Shown here: positions 1 to 14,005 of the stretch, one piece after another
Numbering within the stretch: position 1 is the stretch's first letter
Layout of the letters: every line of letters begins with the position of its first letter
DNA from: Tribonema minus
Taxonomy: Eukaryota; Sar; Xanthophyceae; Tribonematales; Tribonemataceae
Direction of reading: 5' to 3'
Assembly: GCA_017506865.1 (NCBI GenBank)
Contig: JAFCMP010000368.1
Span: 868,001 to 932,000 of the forward strand
DNA: 64,000 bases
Notes under the pieces: model-generated
The model's database searches: none
Told to the model about the DNA's origin: nothing
The model's input: the letters and a program-made list of their open reading frames with translations, nothing else
Program-made: the position numbers and the translations under genes

Positions 1-1938
1 TACTCCCCGACGGCAACACCCAAGGAAGCCTCGAGCTTATTCTGGCGCTGGCTCTCCAGTGCGTACGGTGTTGCTGCACAGGCAGCGCTGAGCGCGTGCA
101 GCAAACTGACACTTGGCACGTATCGTACTGCAGTCTTAAGCCTGCGGCCACGCTTCATGGCCTGCAGGGCGCGCTCATCATGTCGCCACTTTTCCGCCTC
201 CAAAAGTGAAGTTGTGCGTAACGGCTTTGAAGTTGCTGCGATGTCGTTGTGTGATCATGTTAAAATGCACGCAGCGTGTGCACATTGTCATCATCAGATT
301 TGGAACAAAAACCAGTTTTCATGTTCAATGACGCAACTCGACGTAGAACCATTTCCTGTGACTGTGCTTTGAGCGCAACTTACTCCCAAGGCTGCCTCCT
401 CACACATGCACTAGGGGTCCCTCGCCCCCTACCTCCGGAGGATTAAGGGAGGGTTCTTTCTTGTCCATCAGTTTTCATAACCAAAAGTATGTGGCAGCTG
501 ACATTTTTTTCAAGTTTGAGACCTCATGCCACAACTTCCGCTTCGAGTATGTAGCAGCTGCGGTGAAGTGATGCGCTTCGTGCATCTGAGTGGGGGCAGC
601 ACTGACCCTGTTTCTGGAGCCCCTAATTCTAGCGCGCACCAAATCGAGCAGAAGTGAAGTTATTCATACCATTTGATCGTAGTTGGGATCAGTGGTGAGT
701 CCTTGTACATGTTGTTTTGACGCCATCAGAACGTATAGGGTTAGCGTTAGGGTTAGGTAGGGTTACGCGCTATCCTGCTAAAGGGCTGTATCGCAGACTG
801 CGCCGCGTTGCGCGTGAAGCACCGCCCTTCTACTACGTGTACCCTGAAGCACTTATTGCATGCAATGAGGTGAAGGAGGCAAGTCACATCTCGGCATGTA
901 ATCAGCTGAGCCGCCACTTGGATTAGCAGGTCCGCGTTCAGGGGTGAGAGTAGGGTTAGGGTCAGGGTCAGGTTAGCAGTCGATGTCTCGTCACTTTGAT
1001 TAGCAGTTCTACGCCCACATCCACACTTCAGGTTTAGGGTTAGGGCTGGGTTTAGGGTTTAAGGTGTAAGGTTAGGATCAGAGTGGACTCCAGCTGTCAT
1101 CCGCGTCCAAGCTCCCCGCAGAGTGTGTTTTTGTCACGTGCCACCTGTCAGCGCACACCCTCAGGGTGAGGGGTATGCTAACCCAACCCTAACCCTCATT
1201 ACTGCAAGTGACATCTGCCACCGCTCCAACTGCTGCTGACAGCGGTGGGTCGGCATCACTGCAGTGAGCGAGCTGCGTGCCATCCCCTTGACCTCACGTT
1301 GCAAAGCCTCGCGGTTCGAGGCTGTTGAGCCACGGCCATCGCCCATAAATGGGTCGGCGCATTATCCGTCAGAGTCTTGCTATGCTGCCAGGTAGCTGTA
1401 CCCCTAACACCTAACCCTTACCTAGGCCTAATTCCAATCCTAACCCTGCTGCTCGCAGCAGGGAGCCATAAGGGCAATATGTTTTCATGCAGGTTGCGTC
1501 ACATCTTGTGCGGAGTGTTGCCACCGCTGCGAGCTGCCGCTGAGCACTGTTGCCTCTTGCAGCTTAACAGCACACCAGTGTCTTCCAGAAGTCAAGCCGT
1601 TGTCTGCTGCGGTTTGCAGTCGCACTTTCTCGACGAGGACATGTGCAGTGCACAGGCATTTGTGGGTTTAGGGTTATTAAGTTAGGGTTAGAGTTACGGG
1701 AAAGGGTGATCGGGCTACTCTGAACCCATCAGGCCTTCGGGATGAATTACTGTCTGTCTGCTGCTGAGCGCTGCTGATGCCGCAGCTGCTGAGCAGTGTT
1801 GCTGAACTGCCGCTGAGCACTGCCTTCTGATCTTAAGAAATCAACACTTCAAGCAGGTTTCACCTATGTAGCAAACTGCTCATTGCTGACTGCTGCTGAG
1901 CAATGCTGCTGCAACTGCTCCCGCTGCTGTGCGCGTAG
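1..1938. other. Unassigned left flank / probable 5' part of the DDX10 locus
   Basis: No exon could be assigned with confidence. Frame 1 is open from the window edge to a stop at 370-372 (about 123 codons) but resembles nothing I recognise. The missing N-terminal Q-motif exon of the downstream helicase should lie here or beyond the edge; I searched for it by eye without success. The stretch also holds degenerate TTAGGG-like words (740-770, 945-975, 1030-1075, 1180-1200, 1660-1700) and CTGAGCACTGC words (1540-1550, 1765-1830). Confidence 0.4.
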
Positions 1939-4900
1939 GCGGCGTCTATCCCACACGCTCTGGCTGGGCGCGACGTTCTAGGGGCCGCCAGCACAGGGTA
2001 CGTTGTCTTTCTTCATGAATTGATTAAATCACAAATTCACTCATGAAAAGCTGTTTCAGTCCTTTTCACAAGGCTGGGCGGGTCGTACTGGAGGCCGCCA
2101 GCACAGGGTACGTTGTCTCTCTTCATGAGTCCATGAATATTCTCATGAAAGCTGATTTCACTCTTACGAGTTCATGAATTTCCTCATGCCAACTGGTTTC
2201 AGTCCTTTTTCACAACTTCATGGTTGACTGATTGATGCGTACAGTCATATTGGGGGCCGCCAGCACAGGCATGTTGCCTCTCTTCCTGAGTCAAATGAGC
2301 TCACTCATGGAAGCTGATTTTACTCACCACTGCCGCGTTTTGTCGGCGTCGTGCATGCGGCCAATCCCATATTCTTCACAGAGATACATACCTGCCCCCT
2401 TGCTGCTCCCCGCCACAGGTCCGGCAAGACGCTGGCGTTTTTGGTGCCGCTGCTGGAGAAGCTGCACCGTATGCGGTGAGTAGTCGCCAGCGATTGTAGA
2501 ATTTGGAAGTATCTTATCAAGGGGCTGCAGAAGCTCACAATCACTTGCTAGCAGCGCTGCATAGTACGCAATGCGCGGCCGTCAGTGACAGCGGAACGTG
2601 AAAGTGCCTTACGGCTTCAAGCAATGCAGACGCTGCTGAACTTAACCAAACACTGGCAGATTTGACATTGCGCTTTCACATGTTTAAAATCACTGCTATG
2701 TTGTTTGCAGACTGCAAGCAGAAATCATGAAGTCTCTGGCAAGTCACGCCTTGACTCTTGCCTCCCCTCAGTGACGCCGCACGCTTGACAGGTGGATGTT
2801 TCGAGAGGGTATGGGGGCGCTCATGTGGCCTTGCTGGCAAGTCACACTTGAACTTTAATTTACTCGCTGAACACTCTGCAGGTGGACATGTGGGGGGGCA
2901 GTCTGGGGGCGCTAGTGGTGTCCCCCACGCGGCATATCACACTTTAACTCCACTCGTGGCATGTCACACTTGAACTTAACCCCTCACTTAACATCTCCCG
3001 CAGGTGGACTTTGGGGACGGCCTGGGGTACTTTGTCCTGAGACAACCGTGGCTTAACTGGCATGTCACACTTGAACTGAACCTCTTTGATGTTTGCAGGA
3101 GGACGTTCGGGGATGGCCTGGGGGCACCACTGATGCCCCCCCGCAAAGTCTCTAGCATGCCACAGTTGAACTGAATATCTTCAGCATTGTGCGCATCGCT
3201 CTGCAGGTGGACATTTGGGGACGGCCTGGGGGCGCTGGTGGTGTCCCGCACCGTGGGAGCTGGCGCTTAGACTCAACTCGTGGCATGTCACACTTGAACT
3301 TAACCCCTTGACTTAAATCGCATCATGCATTGCTGTGCAGGTGGACATTTGGGGATGGCCTGGGGGCGCTCGTGGTATCCCCCACTCGGGAGCTGGCGCT
3401 GCAGATCTTTGAAGTTTCTAGCACGTCACACTTGAACTTACTCTCTTCTATGTTTGCAGGTGGACATTTGGAGATGGCCTGGGGGCGCTGGTGGTGTCCC
3501 CTACGCGGGAGCTGGCGCTGCAGATCTTTGAGGTGCTGCGAGTGGTGGGTGGAAAGCACTTGCTATCAGCGGGGCTGATTGTCGGGTGAGCAAACTATTG
3601 TCCATGGTGCACACAGCAGAGGTTACTCACCCCCCACAATCAGCCCCGCCTTATTCGTACACAGGCTATGTACAATAGTGAGCAACCTCTGCTGTGTGCA
3701 CCGTCACCACTATCAAGTATTGCATGCTTAAAGAATGTGCTATGGAGTAGCATGCAAAAACGTACGCTTTGCAAGAAACAGGTTGGCGGGAAGCACTTGC
3801 TATCGGCGGGGCTGATTGTGGGGCGAGCAACCTGCATGTATGCACTATAATTACCAACAGTATCGTATGACGCCAATTACTGGCAAAAAAGTATACTTGA
3901 GCACCGTGGAAAACACTTGCTATCGGCGGGGCTGATTGTGGGGTGAGCAATCTGTGCATGTATGCACCATGACCCACCATCAAGTGTTGGGTACATCCCA
4001 AGTACTTCGTACTTTAAATGACAACCCGAAGTGTGCAAGATCATCTACTCTGAAGTAGTTTGGTGGGGGGCAGTCGCTATCGGCGGGGCCGATTGTAGGT
4101 GAGCGGCCTACTTATATTTCATCGAGTGTTGTATACCTACATACCTACAGAGTATAATTTATGAAAACTCTTTGTGTAAGATGCTCGTAGAGGCTTTGCA
4201 GTACGAACTTCGAAGTAATTCTCATTTTGCGCTACTTTCTGATACTTGAAGTATCATTTTGCGTTGCGCAGGGGGAAGCGAACTTCAACAGTCTCTAGCC
4301 GCACCGCTGCCAACATGAATACTTGTTGTGTTAGATTTTGCAGCCTGTGCGTGGAAGTAATACTCAACTTCGTGCCACCTGTTAGTGTTGATTTTTCGCA
4401 TCCTTGTGTTGAACACTTCTTGAGCTATGCTATTTTCGATACATACATTTATGTTTCACAGGGGGAAGCGCGACTTCACGGAGGAGCAGTCTCCCCACTA
4501 CCAACATGAACACTCTTTGTACTGGGAGCATCAGATGCTGTTGGAAAAATTTAGCCCGTGCGTTGAATACTCATTTTGCGCGACACTGCGTTTTGTATTG
4601 TTTGCGTCATGCAGCGGAAAGCGTGACTTCACGGAGGAAGCAGGCCATGGTGTCCGCCACCAACATGAGTACACTTGATTACAAGCTCTTGGAGAATTTG
4701 CACTCTGTGCCTTGAAGTAATACTCATGTCGCGCTACTGTTGGATCTTTTCATTGTGATTTATTTTGCGTCATGCAGGGGAAAGCGCGACTTCACGGAGG
4801 AGCAGGCCATGGTGTCTGCCACCAACATCCTCATTGCGACACCCGGAAGGCTGCTGCAGCACCTGGAACAGACCCCTGGCTTTGACGCTTCTCAGCTACA

Positions 4901-7900
4901 GGCAAGTGACATCGTTTCTACAGATACCATGACTTTGAAGTACGTGAAGTATGTTCATGAACTTGAGCACGATGAAGGCTGTTGCAGCACCTCCGAGAGA
5001 TTCGCGGCTGCAACGCATCTCAGCTTCAGTGCTCCGATGACACCTTCATGCTCACATTCATGCGCATGCTTCATGACCGTGGGTGTGATGAAGGCTGCTG
5101 CAGCAGCTCGAACAGACCCCCGGTTTGACGTGTCTCAGCTGCAGGCAAGTGACATTGCTCAGAAACCGTACATCCAAGTACGTTCACCTTAATGAAATTC
5201 AACAGTTCACCTTTATGATCATGGGCGTGATGAATGCTGCTGCAGCACCTCGAACAGACCTGCGGCTTTGATGCGTCTCAGCTGCAGACAAGTGACATTG
5301 CTCAGATACCATGATTTTCAAAGTATCTTCACCTTCGTGAAACTGAACGCAATGAAGGCTTCACCTGCCGGGCACGTCACCGCCCGCGGTGTCCTGTGTG
5401 TCAACGCTCAGGTGCTGGTGCTGGACGAAGCGGACAGGCTGTATTATCAACTTCAACCAACATATTACCAACTTCAACTCTCACCGCGCCCCTGTCCGCG
5501 CTGTGCGTGATGGCCTCTTTGCAGCACGCAGCGCCACCTGGCTGTGTACACTGCAGCGCCGGCCCACGCGCACTGTGTGCCATGGCTTGACTGCGTCGTA
5601 TCAACTTCAACTGTTGGGCACGTCACCTCCTGCCTTTTCCTCTGTCAACGCTCAGGTGCTGGAGCTTCAACTGCACCACCTGCTACTGTTTGGTGCGAGT
5701 TTAGCACCAGAAGTCAGGTGGTCCTGGTTTCGTCATCATCACTCTCCGCTCAGCTGCGCTTCATCAATTTCTACTTCCAGGCACTTCACTACCCGCTTCC
5801 CCCCCCCCATGTTTCACGTTTCAACGTTCAGGTGTGCACCTCATCAACTTCAACCGTTGGGCACGTCACCGCTTGCCTTTTCCTCTGTGCCAACGCTCAG
5901 GTGCTGGTGCTGGATGAAGCGGACAGGCTGCTCGACATGGGCTTTCGGGAGCAGCTCAACAGCGTGCTCACGTACCTGCCGCTGCAGCGACAGACAATGC
6001 TTTTCAGCGCTACGCAGGTGTGCATGTTCGTATGTATGTACTTCTATTTAACGTACTTGCGTATAGAGCGCTGCAGCGGCAGACGATGCTCTTCAGCGCC
6101 ACACAGGTGTATATGTTTGTATGTATGTGCCTCCATTAAACAGCGTGCTCACGTACCTGCCGCTGCAGCGGCAGACGATGCTCTTCAGCGCCACGCAGGT
6201 ATGTATGTATGTATGTATGCATTCGACAGCGTACTTACCTACCTGCCGCTGCATGGCAGACGATGCTCTTCAGCGCTACACAGGTATGCATGTGCATATG
6301 TATTGAACAGCGTTCTTACCTACCTGCTGCTGCAGCGACAGACGATGCTATCCACGCAGGTATGTATCTGTTGGAAAGCGTACATGCGCATTTGCCACTG
6401 CAGCGGTAGACAATGCTCTTCAGTGCTACGCAGGCTTGTTTCAATCAGCCAGCAATATATGTCTGTACATATGTGTATGTGTTTGTGTAGCATATTGACC
6501 TCACTGCAGCTGCAGCGGCAGGCGATGCTCTTTAGGGCTACACAGGCCCGTCTTGCAATGGCAACTATGCATGTATGTATTGTACTTCGACGTTAGTGTT
6601 ACTATGCATGTACTCGACAGGGTACTTACCTACTCCCGCTGCAGCGGCTGACGATGCTCGTCAGCGCTATGCAGGTCCGACTTGCAATGGCACCTATGTA
6701 TGTACGTATTCAACAGCGGACTTCCTTGCCTGCCCCTGCAGTGGCAACGATGCTCTTTGTTGCTATGCAGATCCGTGCTGGTCACACAACGGCAGCAATA
6801 CATGCGTGTACGTATGTATGTACGTACTCAACAACATCATACTAACCTACCTTCCGCTATGGTTCATGCTCAATAGAATCACCGCGTAGCTGGCACGCCT
6901 TGCCTGCAGCCCTCACCCTGACCCTTACTTCAATCCCAGAGCAATACGCACTATGTATGTACCCCCCTTTTTGTTTGCAACTGCAGACACGCTCCGTCAA
7001 AGACCTGACACGGTGTCAGAATCACCCTCGTCCTAATCTCCCGATTGCAGCCAGGCCTAGCCCTTAGAGGGCGTTTCTGCCTGTCACAGCTCCTGTAAAC
7101 CCCCCTCCATGCCCTCTGCCCGTACTTCAACTGCAACTCCAACTGCATCTTCTGCCCCTACTTCAACTGTGACCTCTCTTTCAGCCCAACCTCAACTGCA
7201 CCTTCTGCCCCTACTTCAACTGCAACCTCAACTGCAGACGCGCTCCGTCAAAGACCTGGCACGCCTCAGCCTGAACCGCGACACAGTGGAGTACATCAGC
7301 GCTCAGCAAGCGCAGCCCGAGGGCACTGCAGATGGTGGGAAAGACGGGGGGGCGGGCAGCCTCGGCGCTACGCCAAAGAGGTGGGTGTGTACAACATGCT
7401 TCAAGTACATGAAATAATAGTATGTACTGGTGCCTATAGTGCCCATGAATACCCGCGAGTGCATAGCATACCTACATAAGCCTCGGCGCGACGCCAAAGA
7501 GGTGGGCGTTAACAGCATGCTTCAAGTATATAGTGTGCAGAGGTATACATACCCGTGAATATCCATGCGCACAAAGCATACCTACATAGGAGTACATCAG
7601 CGCTCAGCAAGTGCAGCCTGATGGTGCTGCGGACGGGGGGAAGTACATCCACCATCTGGGCATTTTCACGCCCTGAGCGAGAATTAATAAAAAAGTAAAT
7701 AGCATACCCACGCACCTTAGAGATGGGGGGGCTGGCACCCTCGGCGCGACGCAAAAGAGGTGGGTGTTCATAACATGCTTGACGTACAAATGTACCGTCT
7801 AGTCGATAATTAATGGCCGGGACGTTTTTTTAGTTAGTTTTTCCCACAGCAACAACAAGCACGTCCCCCCTTTTTTGGCTGCAGTAAAATTGTGTCCGCC

Positions 7901-10900
7901 CCCTGTTTTTCAGCCTCAGCAGGGCGCGGAATGCATGTTGTGATGCTGCTAGCAGCTAAATACGCGCCTCGGAGTTGCCCATGATGAGCAGAGACAGCAG
8001 TTGTGGCAGCCGCCTTCGACTTGTCAGACCCCACAGATCCTCACAGCAGCTCAAATGTACGTGTCATCTGTCGATCATAAAGAGTCTCCATGACAAGCTA
8101 ACCCTGACCCTAACCCTAACCCTAAACGACGTCGCCAAAGGGCATCTCATCATTCACTTCCACCACTTTGTGGTGCGAGAGCTGCGGTAGCAGTGAGAGC
8201 AGTACAATTCACATTCTTGGTCGCTGTCATCTCGCTTTTGTTCCTGTAGCGATCTCATGCTGCACGCTGAGTGCAGCAAGAAAGTGAGCAAGAGCCCCTG
8301 CATTTGAGTCCCACTTCTTCGGGCGCATTCATTTTCCGTGTTCACGCTCCATCTGTGTTTTTTATGTTCACGGTCGTGTTCACAGAGCGGGCTGGTGCAA
8401 AACTACATCATGTGTCAGCTGCGTCAAAACCTGGATGCATATGCTCGATGCATTCATTGTCCTTGCTCATGTTCGGGATCCTGATCACCGTGATTCACTG
8501 CGTGTTCACGCTGCAGGCTGGTGTAGAATTACGTCGTGTTCGTTTTCATGTTCATGATCGTGATCCACGCTGTCATGTTCATGACCGATGATCACTCTGT
8601 TTATTTGCGCGCTTCAGGCTGGTGCAAAACTATGTGGTGTGTGAGCTGCGCCAGAAGCTGGACGTCCTTTACTGCTTCCTCTTTTGTGTTCATTACCGTG
8701 TTCATGATCATGATCACGCTGTTCATGACCGATGATCATCTTGTTCATTTCTGTGCAGGCTGGTGCAGAACTACGTCGTGTGCGAGCTGCGCCAGAAGCT
8801 GGACATCCTGTACAACTTCATTTTTTGTGTTCATTATCATGTTCATGATCGTGATCACGCTGTCATGTTCATGACCGCTGATCACTCTGTTCATTTGTGC
8901 GCTACAGGCTGGTGCAGAACTACGTTGTGTGTGAGCTGCGCCAGAAGCTGGACGTCCTGTACAGCTTTCTCAAGACGCATATCAAGAGCAAGACCATCGT
9001 CTTCTTCAGCTCTTGTGCGCAGGTACGTAGGGTTAGGGTGAGGGCCAGGGTTGGAGTTAGGATTAGAATTAGGGTTAGGTAGGGTTAGGGTTACGGTCAG
9101 GGTCAGGGTTCAGCTTCTGCACATAGATTACGTGCGAGCTGCCTGTCCGCCAGTTTACCGCTGTTGTGCGCAAAGTGTCAGGCGCTATGCGCGTTCTGCT
9201 GTCGCTGTCGCGGCACGATCAGGGCTTATGGCGGCGTGAAGGTGCTTGTTAGCACACACGCGGAGACCATTGTCTTCTGCAGCACTTGTGCGCAGGTACT
9301 GCCGCCTTTGGCAGCGAACATGGGGAAGCGAAAATGAGGGAAGCGAAAACGAGGGAAGCGAAAACGAGAGAAGCGAAAGCGAAGGATTTGCCTTGTTCGA
9401 GATGGGCATCGCGCTGCATCGCACCTGCGCGTGGCCAAGACCAGCTGCGCTTAGTTGTGTCAAGCAGCAGCGCTCAGCATTGTGAGAGAGCAGCCTTCAG
9501 TCATGCTGAACGGCCACATTGAGTCATAGTTCTAGCACGCAGCAGTGCTCTGTCATGTATAAAGCAGCAGCGCTCGTTCATGTCAAACAGCAGGGCCACC
9601 CGTGCAAGCAGCTCTAGCGATGGTGATGGGGTCAGGGTTAGGGTTAGGAGTAGGTTAGGGTTAGGGTTAGGGTAGAGCAGCAGCTCAACGTCAAGGGATC
9701 GTGTTGACCGCCTGAGCCTGGATTGAATGGCAGTTGTAGTGATCGGCTCACACATGCTCAGAGGTGCTCATCAGTGTGAGGTGCACTGGCGTGACGGTGC
9801 GCTGCTGCTTGATGTTGCTCAGCGCTGCTTGGTCTGCCCCCCCAGGCGCTGCTGCCTGATTTGTTTGAGCGCTGCTGCTTGTAAGTTATCAAAAGACTGA
9901 CCGCTGCTGCTGTTTTTTTTGTGGCGACGCGCAGGTGCACTTTGTGCACGAGCCGCTTCGTGCGCGCTGCAGGCATGATTGAGCGCTGCTGCGCGCTGCT
10001 GCTGACGCGTCTGAGCGCTGCTGCTTTGTGTTGGTGAGCGTTGCTGCATGGACTTACTGAGCGTCGCTGCTCGCCACGACTGCCGCTCATCGCAACGCGC
10101 AGGTGCGCTTCGTGCACGAGCTGCTGTGCGCGCTGCAGCCGGGAGTGCCGCTGCTGGCGCTGCACGGGAAGGTGAGCACTGCTGCGTGCTGACACACATA
10201 GAAGTAGATATTTCCCGTAAATTAATTTATTTGTTTGAAGAAAGCATACCTCAAGAATCTCACTTCGAAGCATACTTCTTATTTCTATGAGACCAAAGTG
10301 GCTCACTTCATGATTGAAGTACCGGGCGTGCCGCTGCTGGCGCTGCACGGGAAGGTGAGCACTGCTGCGGGCTCACGCACCATGCTTCCCTAAATCCCTT
10401 CTGAAACAAACAATACTCTAAAAAAGTATTCATGTATAATCTTCGAGCGGCTCGCTTCAACGTTAAGTGACGGGAGTGTCGCTCCTCGCGCTGCATGGCA
10501 AGGTGGGCGCTGCTGCGGGCTAATGCATCACACTTGTCTAAATCCCTTCCGAACAAACATTATATCAAGTATTAAAGTATGTTCTCAAAGCGGCTCACTT
10601 CAACATCAAATGGCAGGCGTGCCGCTCCTGGCGCTGCACGGGAAGGCGAGCACTGCTGCAGGCTTACACATGATGATCCCCAAGATCCCTTTTGAAGGCA
10701 GACATACTTAAAAGGAAATCAATCTATTTCTATGATATACCACATGTGTATTGTATGCTGCGATAACACCTGGATCAACGCGACACCCCCCGTGCCGGCT
10801 GCCTGCATGTAGAACTAGGGTTAGGGTTGGGGGTCAGGGGTTTCATGCACCTTCTGTTGGCCCCGGTAATGTTGCGCTCACGTATGCACAATCTGGCGCG

Positions 10901-12253
10901 CCTCAAGCAGCAGAAGCGCAACTCGACAAGCAGCAGAAGCACACGCACATCTACTTTGATACGTGTAGGGCCAAGGCGTTGGGGTGAGGGTTATGGTTGC
11001 GGTCGCGGATGTGGTCCTCCCATGTTGATGTGGCACCGCTCTGTGAGCCGCCTGAGCTTCTAGTCATTTAGTCAGCAATTGCGCCTCGCCTCTGACATGT
11101 GGTTTGGTGCCATTGGCATTCTGGTGTGTGTGCGGCGTGAACCAGCCATGTGGCACCGCTCAACGGGCGGCCTGTGCTTGCCGTCAGACAGGAGCTGATT
11201 GTCACCTCCAATTATGTGTTGCTTTTCACACCGATACTCAACCATTGGTGTGCTCTCTCTCTCGTGTGTGCGCGCGCGGCGCAGCCAAAGCAGCAGAAGC
11301 GCATGCACATCTGCCTAACCCTAACCCTAACAACATGGCGCCATGCCCGCGCTTCCTTTGCGTCACACTCTCAGATCTCACGAACCCTGACCCTCACCCT
11401 AGTCCTCTGTTTTCTGATCGCGTGCGCCCCGCTCGTGCAGCGGGGCAGCTAAAGCAGCAGCAGCGCACGCAGATCTACTCTGTCCAAAATATTGAAAAGC
11501 TAGAGACACATTATCTCTCAACGCACCAACCTCTAACCCTAACCCTCGCTTGCTTGCGCCCCCCTTGTGCTGCAGCTCAAGCAGCAGAAGCGCACGCAGA
11601 TCTACTTTGACTACGTGCGGAAGGCGTCCGCGGTACTGTTCGCAACAGATGTGGCTGCAAGGGGCCTCGATTTCCCCGCCGTGGACTGGGTCATACAGGT
11701 ATCCGTATATATGTCTATTCTTCAGGCTGATGCCCCGGAGAATGCGGCGTCTGACATGTTCTAGATGATGCATACTGTATGTATCGAGTGCTTGGGTATG
11801 TATGAACTTTGCTCACGCCGATGCCCTGGAGGACGCGGCGCGGCGTCCTGCACGTTATCACAAGCGCATGGCACCTACTGTATGTATTGACTGCGTACGT
11901 ATGTATGTACATTCGTGCAGGCTGATGCCCCGGAGGACGCGGCGTCGTACATACACAGGGCGGGGCGAACCGCGCGCTACAAAAGCGGCGGTCGAGCGCT
12001 GCTGCTGCTGCTGCCGTCTGAGGAAAAGGGGATGGTAAGTGCTAGGGCTAAGGTTAGGGTTAGCATTAGGTCCTGTATCAGGGTTAGGATTGAACGGGGC
12101 GAGTCGGGCGCTACAAAAGCGGCGGTCGAGCGCTGCTGCTGCTGCTGCCATCCGAGGAGAAGGGCATGGTGAGGGCTAGGGTTGGAGAGAAAGGCAGAGG
12201 TAGGGTTAGGGCTAGGGCGTAGTGGACTGTACATCACAAGAGCGACGGTCAAG

Positions 12254-12304
<51 letters not shown>

Positions 12305-13967
12305 GCTGTTCACAAAGAAATGGCAAAGCCCCGCACCTCACGGGAAATAACAGCAAGTGTACGTGGTCTCCTTGTTCAGTTCAGTTTTGATGCAGTCTAG
12401 TTTCGACGATGGGGGGCGACAGGACGGTCCTTTGAAGCATTCCGCAACCTTCACCAGGTGCTGACCGCACATGGCTATTGGTTTTACAGATGGTGCAGCC
12501 GGATGTTGAGAGCATGTGGTTCCTTTCAAGTCTCACTGTGGAAGTTGCAGTCTCAGCTTGCACGCAGTCACACACCTCCCGCCAACTGCTCGCAAATCAT
12601 GACCATCTGGTGCACAGGTGACGTCACTGTCAAATGCAGATTGTTGAAGTATGTACTTCAATTGTTGAAGTATGTACTTCAATTGACGACCCCCCTTGAA
12701 GTGGCTTCTTACGAGCAGGTGACCCTTTCAGCGACAGCTGGTAATGTACTTCTGACGCCGCTGTCATAAGACGATCGTGCAGTGCTTTGACATCTTTCCA
12801 TGAAGCAGATCGTTGATGTAGCTAGGCCTTTGCGTCCTCTCTTGCACTGGCTGACCGCAAGAATGTGCAACCCTTCCCCCAGTGACTGCCTACAAACATG
12901 TCTGGTGCGCAGGCGGCAGCAAGTGCCCAGGCGTTTGCGTTCTCCCTTGCTCTGGCTTACGGCAAGTATGTGCGACCTCACCCTCAGTGATTGTTGTTGC
13001 ATCATACTTCTATCTGGCGCACAGGTGGCGGCTCTGTCAGCTCATGACTGTCGGTGTACAGGCCACGCCCCTCCCAAGCAGATTGTTGAAGTCTGTAGTT
13101 CTCAACCTCTTCCTTGCATTGGCTTCTTGCGAGCATGTGCAAACCTGTCCTCAATGTTTGCTCATCAAACATACCTGGCGCACAGGTGGCGGCTCTGTCA
13201 AAGCAGAAGATCCCCATCACCAGGCTCACCGTCAACCCTGACAAGATGCGCGCGGCAGGGTGAGTTTAGGGTTACGGTTAGGGTTGGGGTTAGGATTAGG
13301 GTTTGTGCACGGGTTAGCGTTAGGATTGGGGTAGGGTTGGAAACATAACCCTAACCCTAGTTCTAAGCTCACCGTAAACCCTGACAAAATGCGCTCCGCA
13401 GGGTGAGTTGGCTAGGGTTAGTTTGGATTAGGGTTTGTGCAACACCAGGGTTAGGTTTAGGGTTCGGACGAGGGGTAGGGCGTGTCCATTAATCAACACC
13501 CGTCATCCCGCAGGTGGAGTGGTCTTTAGGGTTAAGGTCAGGGGTCGGTCTCGCGTGCATGTCGTAAAATGCACTGGACAGATGTCTGTGAGTTGAGCAG
13601 AGAGTTTCAAGTTACACATACGAGTTGCGTTCGGGTGACGGTCGGGGAGCTAGAGCTCATGTCTCTGAACCTGTGAGCACATCACACCGACATGAAAAAA
13701 CTTGAAGTCACGCTGGGTTTATGTGTTGGGTCTTTCTTTCTCCTCTGTCAGCTGGGCGTCCTGCCACACCAAGCGTGTTGAGTCCTGTTCCCTCCCCTTC
13801 CTCATGTGCCTGACATACTTGAGCAAGACCTTGAATGTCATTCTTGATCTTGATATGTTCTATGTATTTGATATGTTCTACTTTGTTCTTGATTTTGTAC
13901 GCTACGTGACCGTAATTACCATTTTCGCTCTCTGTCACACACTATGCTCTCGAGTGTCATTCAGTTT

Positions 13968-14005
<38 letters not shown>

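Noticed and set aside
1-372. Frame open from the left edge to a stop at 372
   Set aside because: No recognisable domain, no convincing start or splice signal, and no resemblance to the DDX10 N-terminus.
2791-3459. The helicase exon copies considered as functional duplicated exons
   Set aside because: Most copies have indels that break the frame and only one edge is present; splicing the single intact copy of each exon gives an uninterrupted helicase.
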